From the NCBI GenBank assembly GCA_002794785.1, contig NBBA01000003.1, forward strand, positions 124,001-188,000: DNA of 64,000 nucleotides, given 5' to 3'. The notes under the pieces were generated by a model. That model was not told the origin of the DNA. It worked only from the letters and a program-made list of their open reading frames with translations, and ran no database searches. This DNA is from Coniferiporia sulphurascens. Its lineage: Eukaryota > Basidiomycota > Agaricomycetes > Hymenochaetales > Hymenochaetaceae. Both the position numbers and the translations under genes were made by a program. Below, piece by piece: positions 1 to 12,600 of this stretch (positions within the stretch are counted from its first letter, which is position 1; each line of letters opens with the position of its first letter).

Positions 1-936
1 GGAGCACGTCTGGGGCATGCCAAAGCTTACCCGCGAAGCATGTCGGAGCTGCGAAACGGGCTACGTCCGCATCATCCTTTGTCTTCCGCCGGAAAGCAGC
101 GTGTTTTTATTTCCTCCGAGGGAACGGCCCGGAACTTGCCTGCGACTTGCCGTATCCTCCTCGAACTTCTTGACCTTACTTTCCAGTACTTTGACTACTC
201 TCCCGCTTTCTTCTGAATACTCTACAGCTGCGAGTCTACCACATGTATGCGTGGTCGTATTCCGACCGTTGTCATCACACAGATAATTGCATTGGCTTCT
301 TAATTTGGATCCTCGCTTTTTCTTCGACTGTCCTGCTGTGTGGCATCGGCAAATTGTGTGTTTCGAGGATATCTGCTGAAAAAATAATGTGTCACGGGTT
401 TCCGTGAATTGGCAAAGGAACTAACTAACAAGGGAATTTGGAGCTTCACCCCCGAGCATCAACGCCGCCGAACTAAAAGGTCCGCTCGCTTGAGACCACC
501 AGTACCTGTGTGTAAATAAGAAGAACGCGACCCTCAACTTATAGACGCGCACGAGCCTATAGAGGGAGAATCTTGCGAGGAGTCTCCGAGATTCCTACGC
601 TGAGCGCAAGGGGGGTACATTCTCCAAGATGGAAGGAAAGGAAAGCCTCTTGCCCCGCAAAATAAAAATGTGTATGGATACTAGCGTGGGCTCTTGCTAA
701 GAGGAGAACGAGAGAATCATGCCCGAAGGAATAGGCGGAACTTGTTGTGGCTTCGCTCCCTTCCGCGCTGCTATTGTCACCGAGTCGGAAACCACCCTTC
801 GTACACAACAATATAGACCCGCCGCACCGTGAGACGTGCGACGCCGCCGGCGATAGGAGACGAGAATATAATTCGATTCACAATGTGAGTACTACAGCCC
901 AGAAGAGACAGGAATCCATGCAGGGTAGCATTGGTT
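1..936. other. left edge, no firm gene; possible exon running off the window
   Basis: The minus strand at about positions 2-95 is open and reads like protein (residues DDADVARFAAPTCFAGKLW), so the 3' part of a minus-strand gene may continue beyond the left edge. I cannot place its upstream exons. A second minus frame at about 110-250 contains a charged, helix-like run (RVVKVLESKVKKFEED) and may belong to the same gene. The rest of the interval shows nothing I can support and includes the 3' flank of the cytochrome gene. Confidence 0.25.
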
Positions 937-2085
937 CTACAGCGCCTCGCTTTCAAAACGGTTGTTGTTGTTGAGGAAATTGATGACCTGTGTGAGAAAA
1001 TATGTAAAGAAAAGAACAGTCTGGAGTGTCGCGGAACTCACGTCGGTGTAAGCCGAAGTCTGCGCGGATGCAACTAGTGGCGTTTAATTTTAATTAATGT
1101 ACAGTCCTCAAAGTCGAAGCTTAACTTACGATCAACGGTAACTAATGTTATTATCGGAAGGTCAGCCTTTTCGTTTGAGAGAAAAATGTGACGGATGACG
1201 CTTACAGAAGTTAATATCATTCGGATCATGCGGGAGCAGGTCCGAGCCAGGATCAGTCGGGTCAAGGACTGCCGCCGACTGTGTGGCTACTGCGAAAGAC
1301 ATGAATGAACTCGCAGACGTGGGGTCAAGCGACCCAGCCTATCCAATGGTGAGATAGATTCTTGCTAACGCGCTAAATGCACCAATTAAAAACCGCTCAC
1401 AGGCCACACCGTGCAATTTTGGCACCGGAAGTTGAGCGTCGTTGTTGTGGCGTTGGCCCTTGATGACTGAATGATCGAGATCTGGGGCCTGTGATTTTTA
1501 CCCAAGAGTGTCAGTGGAGATGTTCAAATACAGGATGAACTTTGAGGCTCAACGATCGCTGCGATGCACAACTCACCCTTCATACAGGGCTGGAAGTGTA
1601 TACTCACTGTTGGATTTCCCGTCAATATAAATGAAAAACAAAAACGAAGAAATAATCTCACGTCGTGTAGCGAGGAGAGACAACACCAGTCTGACCAATA
1701 CCCTTGCTCCAGGCACCGAGCAGCAGGCCGTTCGTCATGCCCTCTGAGCCAAGACTTATTCCCGCATAGCTGTACGACGCGGGAAAGCTGATGAAGCCTA
1801 TGAACTCGGTGGCAGTGGAGTCATCCGGAAGACTCATTCCAAAGGTAATGTTCCAGAATGGGTCCTGATACGCCTGGTAGGTGATAGAGGTTCCCGTTGA
1901 TGTATCTGTGAAAGGTACCGACGACTGGCAGTAGGCGCCTAGAAGGACAATACATATGTTGAATTGTTTGTAGTAAGCATCAGAAGGCAGCAGAAAAACA
2001 CACCGATCGCGAGCACAACGCTAGAGAACAAAGCTAGAGAAAGCATTTCCGATGATTGACCAGTTGCTTGCACTCCAACTTGCAT
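937..2085 (-). CDS. secreted cellobiose-dehydrogenase-type cytochrome (DOMON-like haem domain) protein
   Basis: This is a six- or seven-exon gene read by splicing on the minus strand, about 235 residues. A hydrophobic signal peptide (MLSLALFSSVVLAIG) begins at the ATG at 2046. The ATG at 2085 would add 13 residues, and either could be the start. The mature part follows the cytochrome domain of fungal cellobiose dehydrogenase: GSEGMTNGLLLGAW carries the expected axial Met, FRCQNCTVWP is the conserved disulphide motif, and LLPHDPNDINF carries the expected axial His. A 29-nt exon near 1580-1610 encodes EYTLPALYEG. The reading frame stops at 937 (ending ESEAL), with no flavin dehydrogenase domain and no CBM1. 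In this family such domains carry b-type haem and pass electrons outside the cell, for example to lytic polysaccharide monooxygenases. That partner is inferred here. The fold and haem ligands are well supported; the exact splice sites are less certain. Confidence 0.8.
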
Positions 2086-3111
2086 GGTGATTGCAATTTA
2101 TACATGTTCTGGCTGACAGCAACGGCAATTTCTCGCGTACTTTACACACGAACGAGTGCATAAGCTATCGAGGTTTCAACCGCTGAAACCCCCGGCAGCC
2201 CCAGAGGACAGACATGATAGGCCATCTGACCGATATATTTAACCGAAGACGCATCCGTCGAGGATATTTCTTTACCGATAAAAATACTCGATGCTCAGAA
2301 TAGCCAGAAAGTGTCCAAACAACATGCCAGCAGTGTAGCGGGGAAGCCTGGAGATAAACCTCGGCTGAAATGAGACATGCCTGTGTGGTCCTCTGGGGTA
2401 CGTATCCAATTTGATATCAGGAGAAGGAGTCTATCGCTGTGTTCCAGTCTTCGTGCATGCCGAGCCACCCTAAAAGCGAATCGTTGAGGTTATTGCAATT
2501 GGACGTCGCGAAGCGATCAGGATTAGGCAAGTCGATGGACGTGCGGAATGGACGTATGTGCACGCTGGAGCCGCCGTCCCCTGGATTGGCCATCAACGGA
2601 CGTCCGAAGGCTGCTGAGCTCGATCCTAACTTTGACTTGTTCCCCTCGCTGAAGTTCACCATAAGTACAAACGAGACCAAGTTCGCCGCGCGATGGCCGA
2701 ACAACGAACGTCGGACACTACCCTGACGAATATCGACCTCACGATTTTGGACAAAAGCATATTGCAAGCAGTACTCGTGGTAATAACCAGATGTGCGTCA
2801 AGAGACAGTATTCGAAAATCTGGCGATAAAATGACGAGAGAGCAGATGGTGGTAGATGTCCTTTCCTGGACATGTGAAGCCAAGCGACCAGGGGAAGACA
2901 GACTCCGAGGAGCCGGGCGGATGCAAACTGCCCGCTTGCTGTTCCTTTGCCTTTCGACGTTGCTGCTCTCACCGGTCGCGGCAGCAGGTTTCCAGCGATA
3001 CTTAGGGGCAGTAGAAGCAGCGTCGCAGCGCCGACGACCATAATTTCTCTGTGGGGTTCTTGCGAGGCTGCCTAACGTGTCTCCAAGTCAATCGAAAGGA
3101 GATTAGTCGCG
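2086..3111. other. divergent promoter interval with an unassigned minus ORF
   Basis: This interval separates the minus-strand cytochrome gene from the plus-strand CLC gene, so it should hold both promoters. A minus ORF at 2417-2767 (116 codons, ending NTAIDSFS) has a fairly protein-like composition in its second half but no family I recognise. It could be a gene remnant or chance. A plus-strand stretch at 2921-3043 resembles a signal peptide but leads nowhere. Confidence 0.3.
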
Positions 3112-6100
3112 ATGGACTCGTATGTGCACATATTTTATTCATGCTTCGGTCGGGCTACCTCAACTACTTCTCGATCGACTTATGCAGGGAGGATAACTGG
3201 CAGGGATCGAGGAGGCGTCTGTCTATGAATAAATCTGACTCAGATATTCGTGGATCGTACGGACGAGGCTTGACGTCCTCAACCTCGTGGCGTCGTCAAC
3301 GCCTGTTGAACATAGGTACTAACCCACCTCCAAATAACGATCTGAATGAGGCCACCTCTCTTTCGGCGTCAACGCCGAACGTTGCAACTTATGGGGCCGT
3401 GCACACTTTACAAAGACCTCGGCATGGTAAACGATCACGGAAGGCTATCCCGTCCCTCCCTGCTATCTCTACTGTAGCGATCTCGCATTCTACTCCTGGA
3501 ACGCCGCTATGGTCCCCTGTGCAACGCAATACAATTTTCAGAAGAACCAAGACTATGTCGACCTACGATCCTCCGCCAAGTGTTTTCACAGCCGATAGTG
3601 ATGACTACTTTCAAAGCTCTACTTTTCTCGACACAAAGCTGAACGGTGTTCGCGTCTGGTACTCTTCTTTCACTTCCGTAGACTGGTTGCACGATTCTAT
3701 CAAAGAGTCTTCTCGATTGTTCCGTCTTCGTTCTCGAAAGTCTCTCCGGGGTCGATTCCTCAGTAACCTTGATAGAAGTATTGAGTGGATAACCGTGACC
3801 ATCGTTGGTTTCTTGACTGCCGTTGTCGCCTTTATTATTGTGCGGGGCGAGCAATGGCTCTTTGATCTGAAGGAGGGACGCTGTCTCGGTGGTTGGTGGA
3901 ACGCAAGGCGTTTTTGCTCAGATTGGCAGGAATGGTCGGATGCGTTCGGGTCAGATGTAAATGGTGGAGACACCGATAATTGGTTTGGTTCCGGGTCTTG
4001 GGCAGTTGAATACATTATTTACACAGTGATTGCGGTACGTGGGCAATGTATAATTTTTACAGCCTTAATTGATTATTTAATCGTTACGACTTGCCAACTC
4101 TAGCTCTGCCTTGCCGCTGCTTCGTCGCTATTGACTATTTATCTGACGGCCTCGCCCTCGTTTATCTCCAATAAGGATTCTGGAGTGTTGGGTCCTGAGT
4201 TTGAGAGCACGGACAAAGTTCAGCCGACCGAACCACCAACGCATAAGAGGAAAGTCCTGTACTTCGTAAGTCCTCTCGCTGCGGTATGCTACTTTTCATA
4301 TATAACTCGCTCCTTAGGCCGGTGGTAGTGGAATACCCGAAATCAAGACAATTCTTTCTGGTATAACTTTTCGTCGCAACTACACCTTATTGAATACATC
4401 TCAAAACTGATTCCGCTCAATCTCAAAGGCTTCGTGATTCACGGCTATCTCGGAGGTCGTACGTTATTTACGAAGTCTGTCGGCCTGGCACTTTCGGTCG
4501 CCTCTGGCTTGTCGCTTGGTAGGCTCCATAATTCATGCTTTGTCAACTGGTTGTCATGTTATCTTTTTTTTAAGGCAAGGAAGGCCCTTTCGTTCACATC
4601 GCGAGTTGCATTGGCAACATCGTGAGTAGATATTTCCCTAAGTATGAGACGAATGAAGGTATGTATACTTTGCCTTGCCACGTGCCTAGAAGCTAATACG
4701 CATTTTCCAGGAAAACGGCGTGAGATACTCAGCGCATCGGCTGCCGCGGGCGTGGCGGTTGCGTTCGGCGCTCCGATTGGAGGTGTACTATTCAGCTTAG
4801 AGGAAGTCTCGTATTATTTCCCACCCAAAGTGCGCTTCCTTACTTTTGTATACCATTGGACGAATAGTTCATGCTCACGCGCTGCCGCCCGTTCCCAGGT
4901 CATGTGGCAGAGGTAAATGTTCAGGCCTCAATCCTGCCATTAGGAATCATCATTGATCATGCTCCCGACGGCGTTCTCAGCTTCTTCTGCGCCATGATTG
5001 CCGCAATTACTTTGAGGTTTCTAGATCCGTTCGGTACAGGAAAACTTGTCCTCTTTCAAGTGACCTACGACAAAGTAGCCCGATTCGATTATTGTGGATT
5101 CACTCGCTTATTCATCTTCAACAGGATTGGCATGCATATGAGCTCATATTTTTCCTTCTTCTCGGTGTCTTTGGGGTAACTTTACATTCCCCTTCAGACA
5201 CGCCTTGGGTTCTCAATTTTATTACTTTTAATTCGAAACAGGGGGTCTACGGAGCTTATTTCTCCAAGTTGAACATTAAATGGAGTCGTTACGTGCGCAA
5301 TGGGACATGGTTGAAAACACATCCAGTGGCCGAGGTTCTACTTGTAAGACTAACAGGCTCAATCTTCTCTCCTAATTGACCGAGTTTAAAACAAAAAGGT
5401 CACCTTGGCTACAACTCTGTTATGCTTCCTGAATCCGTACACTCGGATGGGAGGCACAGAACTCGTGTACAATCTTTTCTCGGAGTGCCGCTCTGACAAC
5501 GATAGCCATGAGGGCCTCTGCCCACGAGACCCTATTGCAATGGCCATGCCTATGGCACAGTCAATTGGTATTGCTCTCATTGTGAAAGGCGCCCTCACGA
5601 TCGTGACTTTTGGAATAAAGCTCCCTGCGGGAATATTTATCCCGACGCTGGGAGTAGGGGCTTGTTTCGGCAGAATACTAGGTATCGGTGTCCAGTATCT
5701 CCAGGTTAGACACCCGCACCTGCCCATGTTTTCCGTTTGCAACGGCGATGTGGATTGTGTTATTCCTGGATTATATGCTATGGTTGGTGCTGCGGCAACC
5801 TTATCAGGCATGACGGTACATCTTCACGAAATCATTTTTCGAAGACTGCCGTTATTGATATTTATTTCCATCAGCGCACAACGGTTTCCCTGGCAGTCAT
5901 CATGTTTGAACTGACTGATACACTTACATATGCCGTCCCTGTCATGCTGTCTATCCTTACAGCCAAGACTGTGGCGGACGCCCTAGAACCAAAAGGAATC
6001 TACGATCTTGTCATCGAGTATGTTTCAGGGCATTACCGTATTCGCTGCCCGCTCACATCCTTTTGTGCACGCAGTCTTTCGCAGCTGCCTTACTTAGATG

Positions 6101-6905
6101 CGAAACATGAGTACCTTTGGGGGAGTCTTCTGGTTTCCGACTTGGTAAGGTTTATTGATACACGGCAATTTCTTAATCGTTCTAACTCCACCCTATCAGA
6201 CGGACAGGAACGTTGGCGCTATTTGTCTAGATGAGGCAAATACGGTTAAAAACCTTCGCGACAAGCTCCAAGAATCCCTTCGCACCGGCTATGCAGATAG
6301 TGGGTTCCCCGTTCTTCGGCGTGACCTCCGAGGAATGCGGATGGTTGGGTACATCGGGTTTAACGAATTGGAACATGCGCTCGGTGAGTGGGGCTGGCGT
6401 ATTACACTTCGCCGGTACCTCGGCGTGTGCCGTATGTTTTTTTGAGAAGCTAACATTTCTTGTCTGTTCTAGCGATTGTGGCTGACGATCCGGATGCCAT
6501 TTGTTACTTCCATACTGTTGCTGAGCCTGGAGTCGCAGGCCCGCTTTCTACTGCGTCGTCTTTCACAGAGCCAGCGAATAGCATTGATCCCCTTGACTTC
6601 ACAGTCTTTATGGATCAGGTAAGCACCGTAGAAACCAATAGGATGATGAGGGGTTTTCTGATGTACCGTGGTACCTGAAATTTCAAAGGCACCCCTGACT
6701 GTGCAGACCAATTCGCCACCGGAGCTCGTGCAGCAGCTCTTTGCCAAGCTGGGTGTCAAATATGTCATTGTCAATGATCCGAACGGATACTGTGAGTGGA
6801 ATGATATATTAGGACCATCGCCGTGTCTCACCGCAGTACGGCGCAGACGAGGGCATCCTGGAAAAGAACGCCTGGATTGCCTATCTGAATGACAAAGAGC
6901 ACTGA
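3112..6905 (+). CDS. CLC-family chloride channel / Cl-,H+ antiporter (Gef1/CLC-3 type)
   Basis: This is a multi-exon gene with at least a dozen short introns. The start chosen is the ATG at 3112: MDS is followed by a GTATGT...GCAG intron (3120-3187), and the frame then continues as [13 protein letters not shown] basic cytosolic N-terminus of about 200 residues precedes the membrane part. All CLC signatures are visible: [11 protein letters not shown] (~4325), [10 protein letters not shown] with the gating Glu (~4575), [14 protein letters not shown] with the proton Glu that marks exchangers of the CLC-3/4/5 group (~4790), and [17 protein letters not shown] (~5625). Two CBS domains follow (about 6060-6900), and the protein ends [14 protein letters not shown]. 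In yeast the homologue Gef1 acts in Golgi/vacuolar compartments and affects ion homeostasis. The family is certain; subcellular location and exchange mode are inferred from the family. Confidence 0.93.
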
Positions 6906-9611
6906 AGCAATAGAGGATAGGCTGAAATCTATTCACCGGGATGTTTGATTCTTCCTTGGAAATTTTCCTTCTTTCTCCGTTTCTACTTTCATCCGTTCTT
7001 CAGCAAGACGCCCCAATTCCACACCCGCTAGCCAAGCTTTTCCCTTTTGCTGCTGGAACGCCAAAGCTAAAGCCAATACCATAATACACCGGACTCGGAG
7101 ACATACACATACACATATACATTGCACATCCACGCTGTCATTTCTGTACCGATACCTCTCGATCAGATGCCATCATACTCATTGTCAGATGTATCCAGCA
7201 TGCTTTTTTTATTTCGCCATATTTTTTACCAATCTACAGTTTTGTCTTGCTTTACTACACAAATACGAAGGAAAAGGAAAATCTGACCTTGATCGTCGCG
7301 CTGACGTGAGCTTCTTTTGTGCAAATTGCACGTGATTTCGACGGAGATCACGCAGGTTGTAGCCGGTGCCTCTATCTTAGCAGGGGCGCCAAGGCGTGAG
7401 CAGGAGGTGGACGAGTCGCATGGACGCGTGCGGGAGTACGGCAGATGATTTTTAAGAAATGCGATGACATATACATTCGAACGTAACTTTACGGAAGGCT
7501 TATGTACTAAGTCCATAACCCCAGCAAAGTTAAAGATTTCGGTGGTACTCTGTCTCGAACCGCCCGTATTCATTGAAGATCCCCGGAATAATATTGTCGT
7601 GATTCTGCCTCTCCCTTTTCCCGAGTTTCAATTCACGGGATATGTCTGTGAGTTTCTCTTGGACTTAAAAAATTGTGCTTATAAGATAAGCCGTCCCTGC
7701 CTTTTTTGATTTCCCTTATTTCTCTCGACAAATGGCCGGGGCTCAGGGGGGAGGTCACGCCATCGAGGGAAATAAATGCGAGAGGAGAGAGGGGAGTCCG
7801 GCGTTGGGGGTTGCCATCGCAGCGATCTCGCTTGCCGAATCGCGTTCGGAAGATAGTAAACCTTGAACCGTCAAATAAGCAGGGGAGGAACGCAAGCGGC
7901 ATATGATGGGAACAAAATGGACGCTTCGAGCGAGAGAGGTGACATCAATTATTACACTGTGCCAGGTATCATCAGAAGAGAGAAAGAACAGAAAAGACGA
8001 GAGATAAGTGGGGGGAGGGTAGGTGGTGCGTCCGCGTCTTCGATACCCCAGTAGCAGGACCAGTGACCACACGGCCTCCGGCGCGCTTCTCCCGTCGGGA
8101 AACAATTATGTATTCGGCCGCGTCCCGCGCTATTGCCTTTTCCAATTGGGCTTTCCGAGACAGGCACGAGAAAGCAGAAGAGGGAGCTTCTAGCTCGAGG
8201 GGTGCTGATGATTTTTTCTCTCTAGCCCTTGCGGAGGAATCGCTTCCGGGAGAGAGATCGGAAACGACGAACTCAACCGTCGGATGGGGGGGCGCGGGGA
8301 GATGGAAGCCAGAGACAGAGGTAAACCCCAGTTCCTGAATAGAAGGAAGACTTTGTTCCATGACATCGTGTGGACCGCGCTGGGGAGTCAGTGGGTTACT
8401 GCCATATGATTTGCCTACTATCAGTGATGGTCCTCCTATTCAACGGAAGCGCTGTTTAATTGGCAGGCACGCTCCAGCGCCTGTAACGCCGTCGCCGGTA
8501 GGGTGTCCGGAGCGCGCTTGAATAACATGGGACCGAGTTAGGGCCTCGGACAGGAAGAGTCGGGGTCGGGCAGGCCTACATAGAGACAGCCCCTGCTGGG
8601 CACGGGCTGGGAGAAGGGGCTAAGGCTAATAACGGGTCGGATTGGAGTCTGCGGTTGTCGGACATAAGATCGCAGATGAGGTTGGGGATTATTGCGCTTG
8701 CGGCAAAGAGCGACGCGCGGTGCGGCCGTGTTTACCGGGCGGACATCCAGAAAGACATGGTCGTAGACGGTTTTCATGGTGGAGACGCTATATATATTCG
8801 ACGACCGCCACGCGACGACTGATGTGCTTCGATAGGTTTCTCCGGGGGTTTGGTGGCAATATATCATATTTATTATTATTACCATTTCTAAAGTGCGACT
8901 GATCCATGAATTTACCACGGAAAAACCTTACCCTAGCCAGAAGGCGCAGCTTACGTGAGCCTGTTGCGATATATAGAGTTTGATCAACCGATCGGCCACT
9001 CACCCAGGCTTCTAATGCCACCGAGCTCTGAGCAAGTACCTTCATCCGGCTTTACGTCACCCGCTCCGGCGTTTGCCTGATGCTGCAACTTCCTCATTAG
9101 GAAGTATGTGACGCCGCAAATCCGGAAGGTCCTCGTCACGCCCCGCACCAGCAGTGGCACGCCCGACTGCGCTCTGCTGCTGCTCACCACCGTCGGGCTC
9201 CCGCCCAGGCGCGCGAACAGCGCGCAGAAAGCAACGCTGGGAGGGGACGGGGGGCCGCATTTACTCGACTCAGTCACGACCCATGGATCTGGTAACGGCC
9301 CCGGCCGTGTCTGTAGCAATATTTGTACGTATGCAACCGAACCTAATTTTTCTTTCCAGGCGTATGCTTCTTGGAAATAATAATTGTCGAGATGAGATGT
9401 AGGGAGACAAACTTTAGCATCTTTCATACTAGTCACTCGCCCTTCTCAGCCATATCTACTTTCGCGTGGCTCCCGCCTCTCCCTGTATATACCTTTACCT
9501 ATATACCCTCCTCTTCTCCGTAGCCGCCTCTGGCTCCTCGCCTTCTGCCGTGTGTGCTCTCCTCCTCCCCGTCCCTCCCCCCCGCGTTCCCCCTCAAGCT
9601 CTCTCTCTCAA
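6906..9611. other. 2.7 kb intergenic stretch, no supported gene
   Basis: This follows the CLC stop and precedes the Zn2Cys6 factor. It contains several overlapping open frames on both strands (for example minus 7972-8361, minus 8538-8918, minus 8984-9436), but none shows a recognisable family, a conserved motif or a convincing exon chain. The part at 9050-9300 is noticeably GC-rich. Confidence 0.4.
9484..9611 (+). promoter_or_regulatory. TATA-like and pyrimidine-rich leader of the Zn2Cys6 gene
   Basis: TATA-like runs (gtatatacctttacctatatac) at about 9484-9506 are followed by a strongly C/T-rich tract that ends ctctctctctca directly before the ATG at 9612. Such CT tracts are common just upstream of start codons in filamentous fungi. 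The role is inferred from composition only. Confidence 0.35.
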
Positions 9612-12600
9612 ATGGTCGATGGCTCGGATTCAGACCTCGCTGCCCTCCGCATCCCTTACCACCCTTCCTTCATCGTAGACGATGGTCCCCTCTCCAGCGA
9701 AGACGGCTCCGGCCTCCATTCCCCCACTTTCATGGACTCCGACACCTCCCTCGACGGCCATCGGCATGATTGTACGTGCCTTTCCCTTATCACTACTGTG
9801 TCCGAAGGGATTTGCACGGCTGACCACCCGCCCAACCTACGTGCTACTCCCAACGCAATGTTCTTTCTCTTCTGCTTTATCGTCTACTGTACAAAGTCCG
9901 AGCGCCGGCCCCAGACCTTGATATACGCAGTGTCGAAGGCTTGTTAGCAAGCCACTTCCCCCCCGTCGAGCATTCCGCCTCCGCAGCTATCCACGGCTAC
10001 GCACCTCACACGTACTCCCATTCGGGAAATCATGCCGTGCACTACTCTCCATACCCCCCGCCTAACAATTCGCGCGTCTTCGAAGATGACAGGCGGTTCT
10101 TATCACGGGAAGTGCGCGGAGGATACAGCGGGAATGGAATTATAATGCAGCCTGCGGCCCCCGCAACCTTTCTTTCGGGCAGAATGGCCAACAGTAAGTC
10201 AGCGGAAATGCCGCGCCCCGTCACTCTACCCTCCCTCCTGCCAACGAGCAACCCCCCCGTCTCGAATAACCGTCCACTGGCTCGTATCAACACAGAACGG
10301 GGCCGCACTCAGGATGTGCGCCCCGGTTTACAGCACGAAGTTACGTCACCTCTATCACCAAGCGATGAGCTGGTGAAGAGCCCACTGAGCGCCAAGTCCG
10401 CCCAGACGGAGTCAAGCGGTGGGGGCCAATCCGCAAGGCGCGAGCCTTCTCTCGTTGTCATTGCCTGTCGTCAATGGTGAGCCGCCCATATCATTATTTT
10501 GCCTTTGTTTTGTTCTGTTCCCAGAATAAAGACTGTATTAACAGCTGATTAACCATTTTTATGCAATTTTTCTAAAACCCTTGTAGCCGTGCCCGGAAAA
10601 TCCGCTGCGATTCAACGCGCCCCTCATGTAATAATTGCGTTCGCCGGCAAAACGAGTGCCAATATGACGCTGTTCCGAAACGTCGTGGGCCCGATAAGCG
10701 GCCCGGAACGCGGCAGCGCTCATGCAAGAAGCGGCCTGCTGATGGATCGTTGCCTGTAAAGAAGAAACAGAAGAAGAGTACGGCCGACGCTGGGACAGAC
10801 GAACCTTCACCAACGGATACCGAGGGGCCGGAGAGCATCGGGCGGACAACTAGCGGCAGGAGTAACTCTGTGTCCAGGGGTTCGGTATTGAGTTCGGGTT
10901 TGTCGACAGCGGGCGGGGCACTAAGTGAAGCCGCCATGGGTATCAGCCTGGGCTCGGGGGCTGACTATGGTAATGCAGTTGGCATGGGGGGCATGGTGAC
11001 AAATACGAAGGCGAACATGGGCCTGCGACTCGACATGAATTTCATGGGTCGTCCGCAGTCTTTCTATAGCTCTGGTCAGCTCGGCAGCTCGTATTCGCAC
11101 TCGCGGACCCACTCAACCCAATCGTCGCAGTCCTTCCATCTTCCGTCAACGAGCGTGTCTCCGACGTCGAGTATGTCCCTGCATACTTATAGTGCACGGT
11201 CTCCCGATCTGACTCTTCCAAAGGTGCGTTCGTGGCTCCATCACGCGATAACTACTTTTCACCTGTCGTCTGGTGTGATTTATGCTAGCCTCCCCTTCGG
11301 CGCGAGCCATTTTCTATGTATGAACAATTGAGTTCCGACGGACTGTCGGATTCAGATATCAGCGGGCGTTCATTTGCACGTCAGCTCGACCTTAATGCAC
11401 ATCGACCTGATACAAATATCTATTACTCTCCTCCTTCTGCCTTGAGTGTCGACTTCAACAATAAATTATGGTGGGACACCCTTTTAAATCAATATTCTTT
11501 GTCACAGGAACAATCGTAAGTCAGATAAGACTTAAAACCTGGCATAGCACTGACTAGCTATCCAGAGAGGCGGAGATCATGAAAGATCTATCATTCCTGT
11601 GTGTACCGTATACCTTCTATCACAAGTACAATCTTGGTTTATGGTTGCACGATTTAGTTTTAATAGCTCCATCCATTGGCTTTCCTTCTTGAATGAGCGT
11701 CATTTCTTCCGCAGGCTTTCGGATCGGTCGGAAAGGGAGAAATTACAGCCATCGCTTGTCCTATCGGCTCTCGCACTCGCAACCCTTCTGCAATCGAGCG
11801 AACTCGGTTTGGGTGTGAGGGGCCGCGAACGGGCCTTGTGGCTCCGAGATACTGCTCAGTCTTATCTCGAATCGTCGTGGAATTCATCATCCGTAGACCC
11901 TTCCCTTGCTCAGGCCGCAATGGTGAGAAGCCTTATGCTCATGCTGTGCACATGCTTCTGACCTTCTCGTGTCCCTTTCGTAGCTCATCGCGATCTTCGA
12001 ATCATCGGCCCACCCGCAGCACAGTGGAGAGAGGGCATGCAACTCTCTGTATTTCCTTGATCAAATTATTCGTGCGCTGGCTCTCACGGCAATCGACGCC
12101 GGAGACCCGAACGCCTCCGTGTTCGCACCGGAGTCGGTACCGATTGTTCCACGCCCTCAGGCCCACGACATCACCATCGAAGAACGGTGCTACTGTGTGC
12201 CTCCTGTCCACTCGCCCCAGCTCGACCTCAGCCGGAGCGGCCGTCTGTCCCCTACCTGGTCTACCAGCATCAGCTGGGATCCTAACTGGAGTGTCGAAGA
12301 GATACAACGGGAGGAGACTCGCCGGCTATGCTGGGCCGCTCTTTCCCTCGCGGCTGCTCACACCGCTCATTCCGCCGCTTTTCACACTGAGCCGCTGGAT
12401 CTCTTCCTGAGCCGGCCCGAGAACGTGCGAGCTTTTTCATGATGTTTATAACGCCATCCACTCAGCCGCAACTCTGATTGTTTCAGTACGCACTCCTCTT
12501 TCCGGGCGAGAAAAGTGCCTCCGCCGACGAGGAAGGAGGCCCAAATTACTCGCCGAAGCAGTCGATTTGGGCACTTTATTGCAGGAGCATGCTATTATGG

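Noticed and set aside
17..286. Plus frame at the left edge with Cys-containing ACRSCETG, first taken for a zinc cluster
   Set aside because: The cysteine spacing does not fit Zn2Cys6, and the minus strand reads more like protein at the same place.
8984..9436. Minus ORF of 150 codons in a GC-rich stretch
   Set aside because: No motif, no plausible partner exons, and a competing open frame on the other strand. Kept only as part of the intergenic note.
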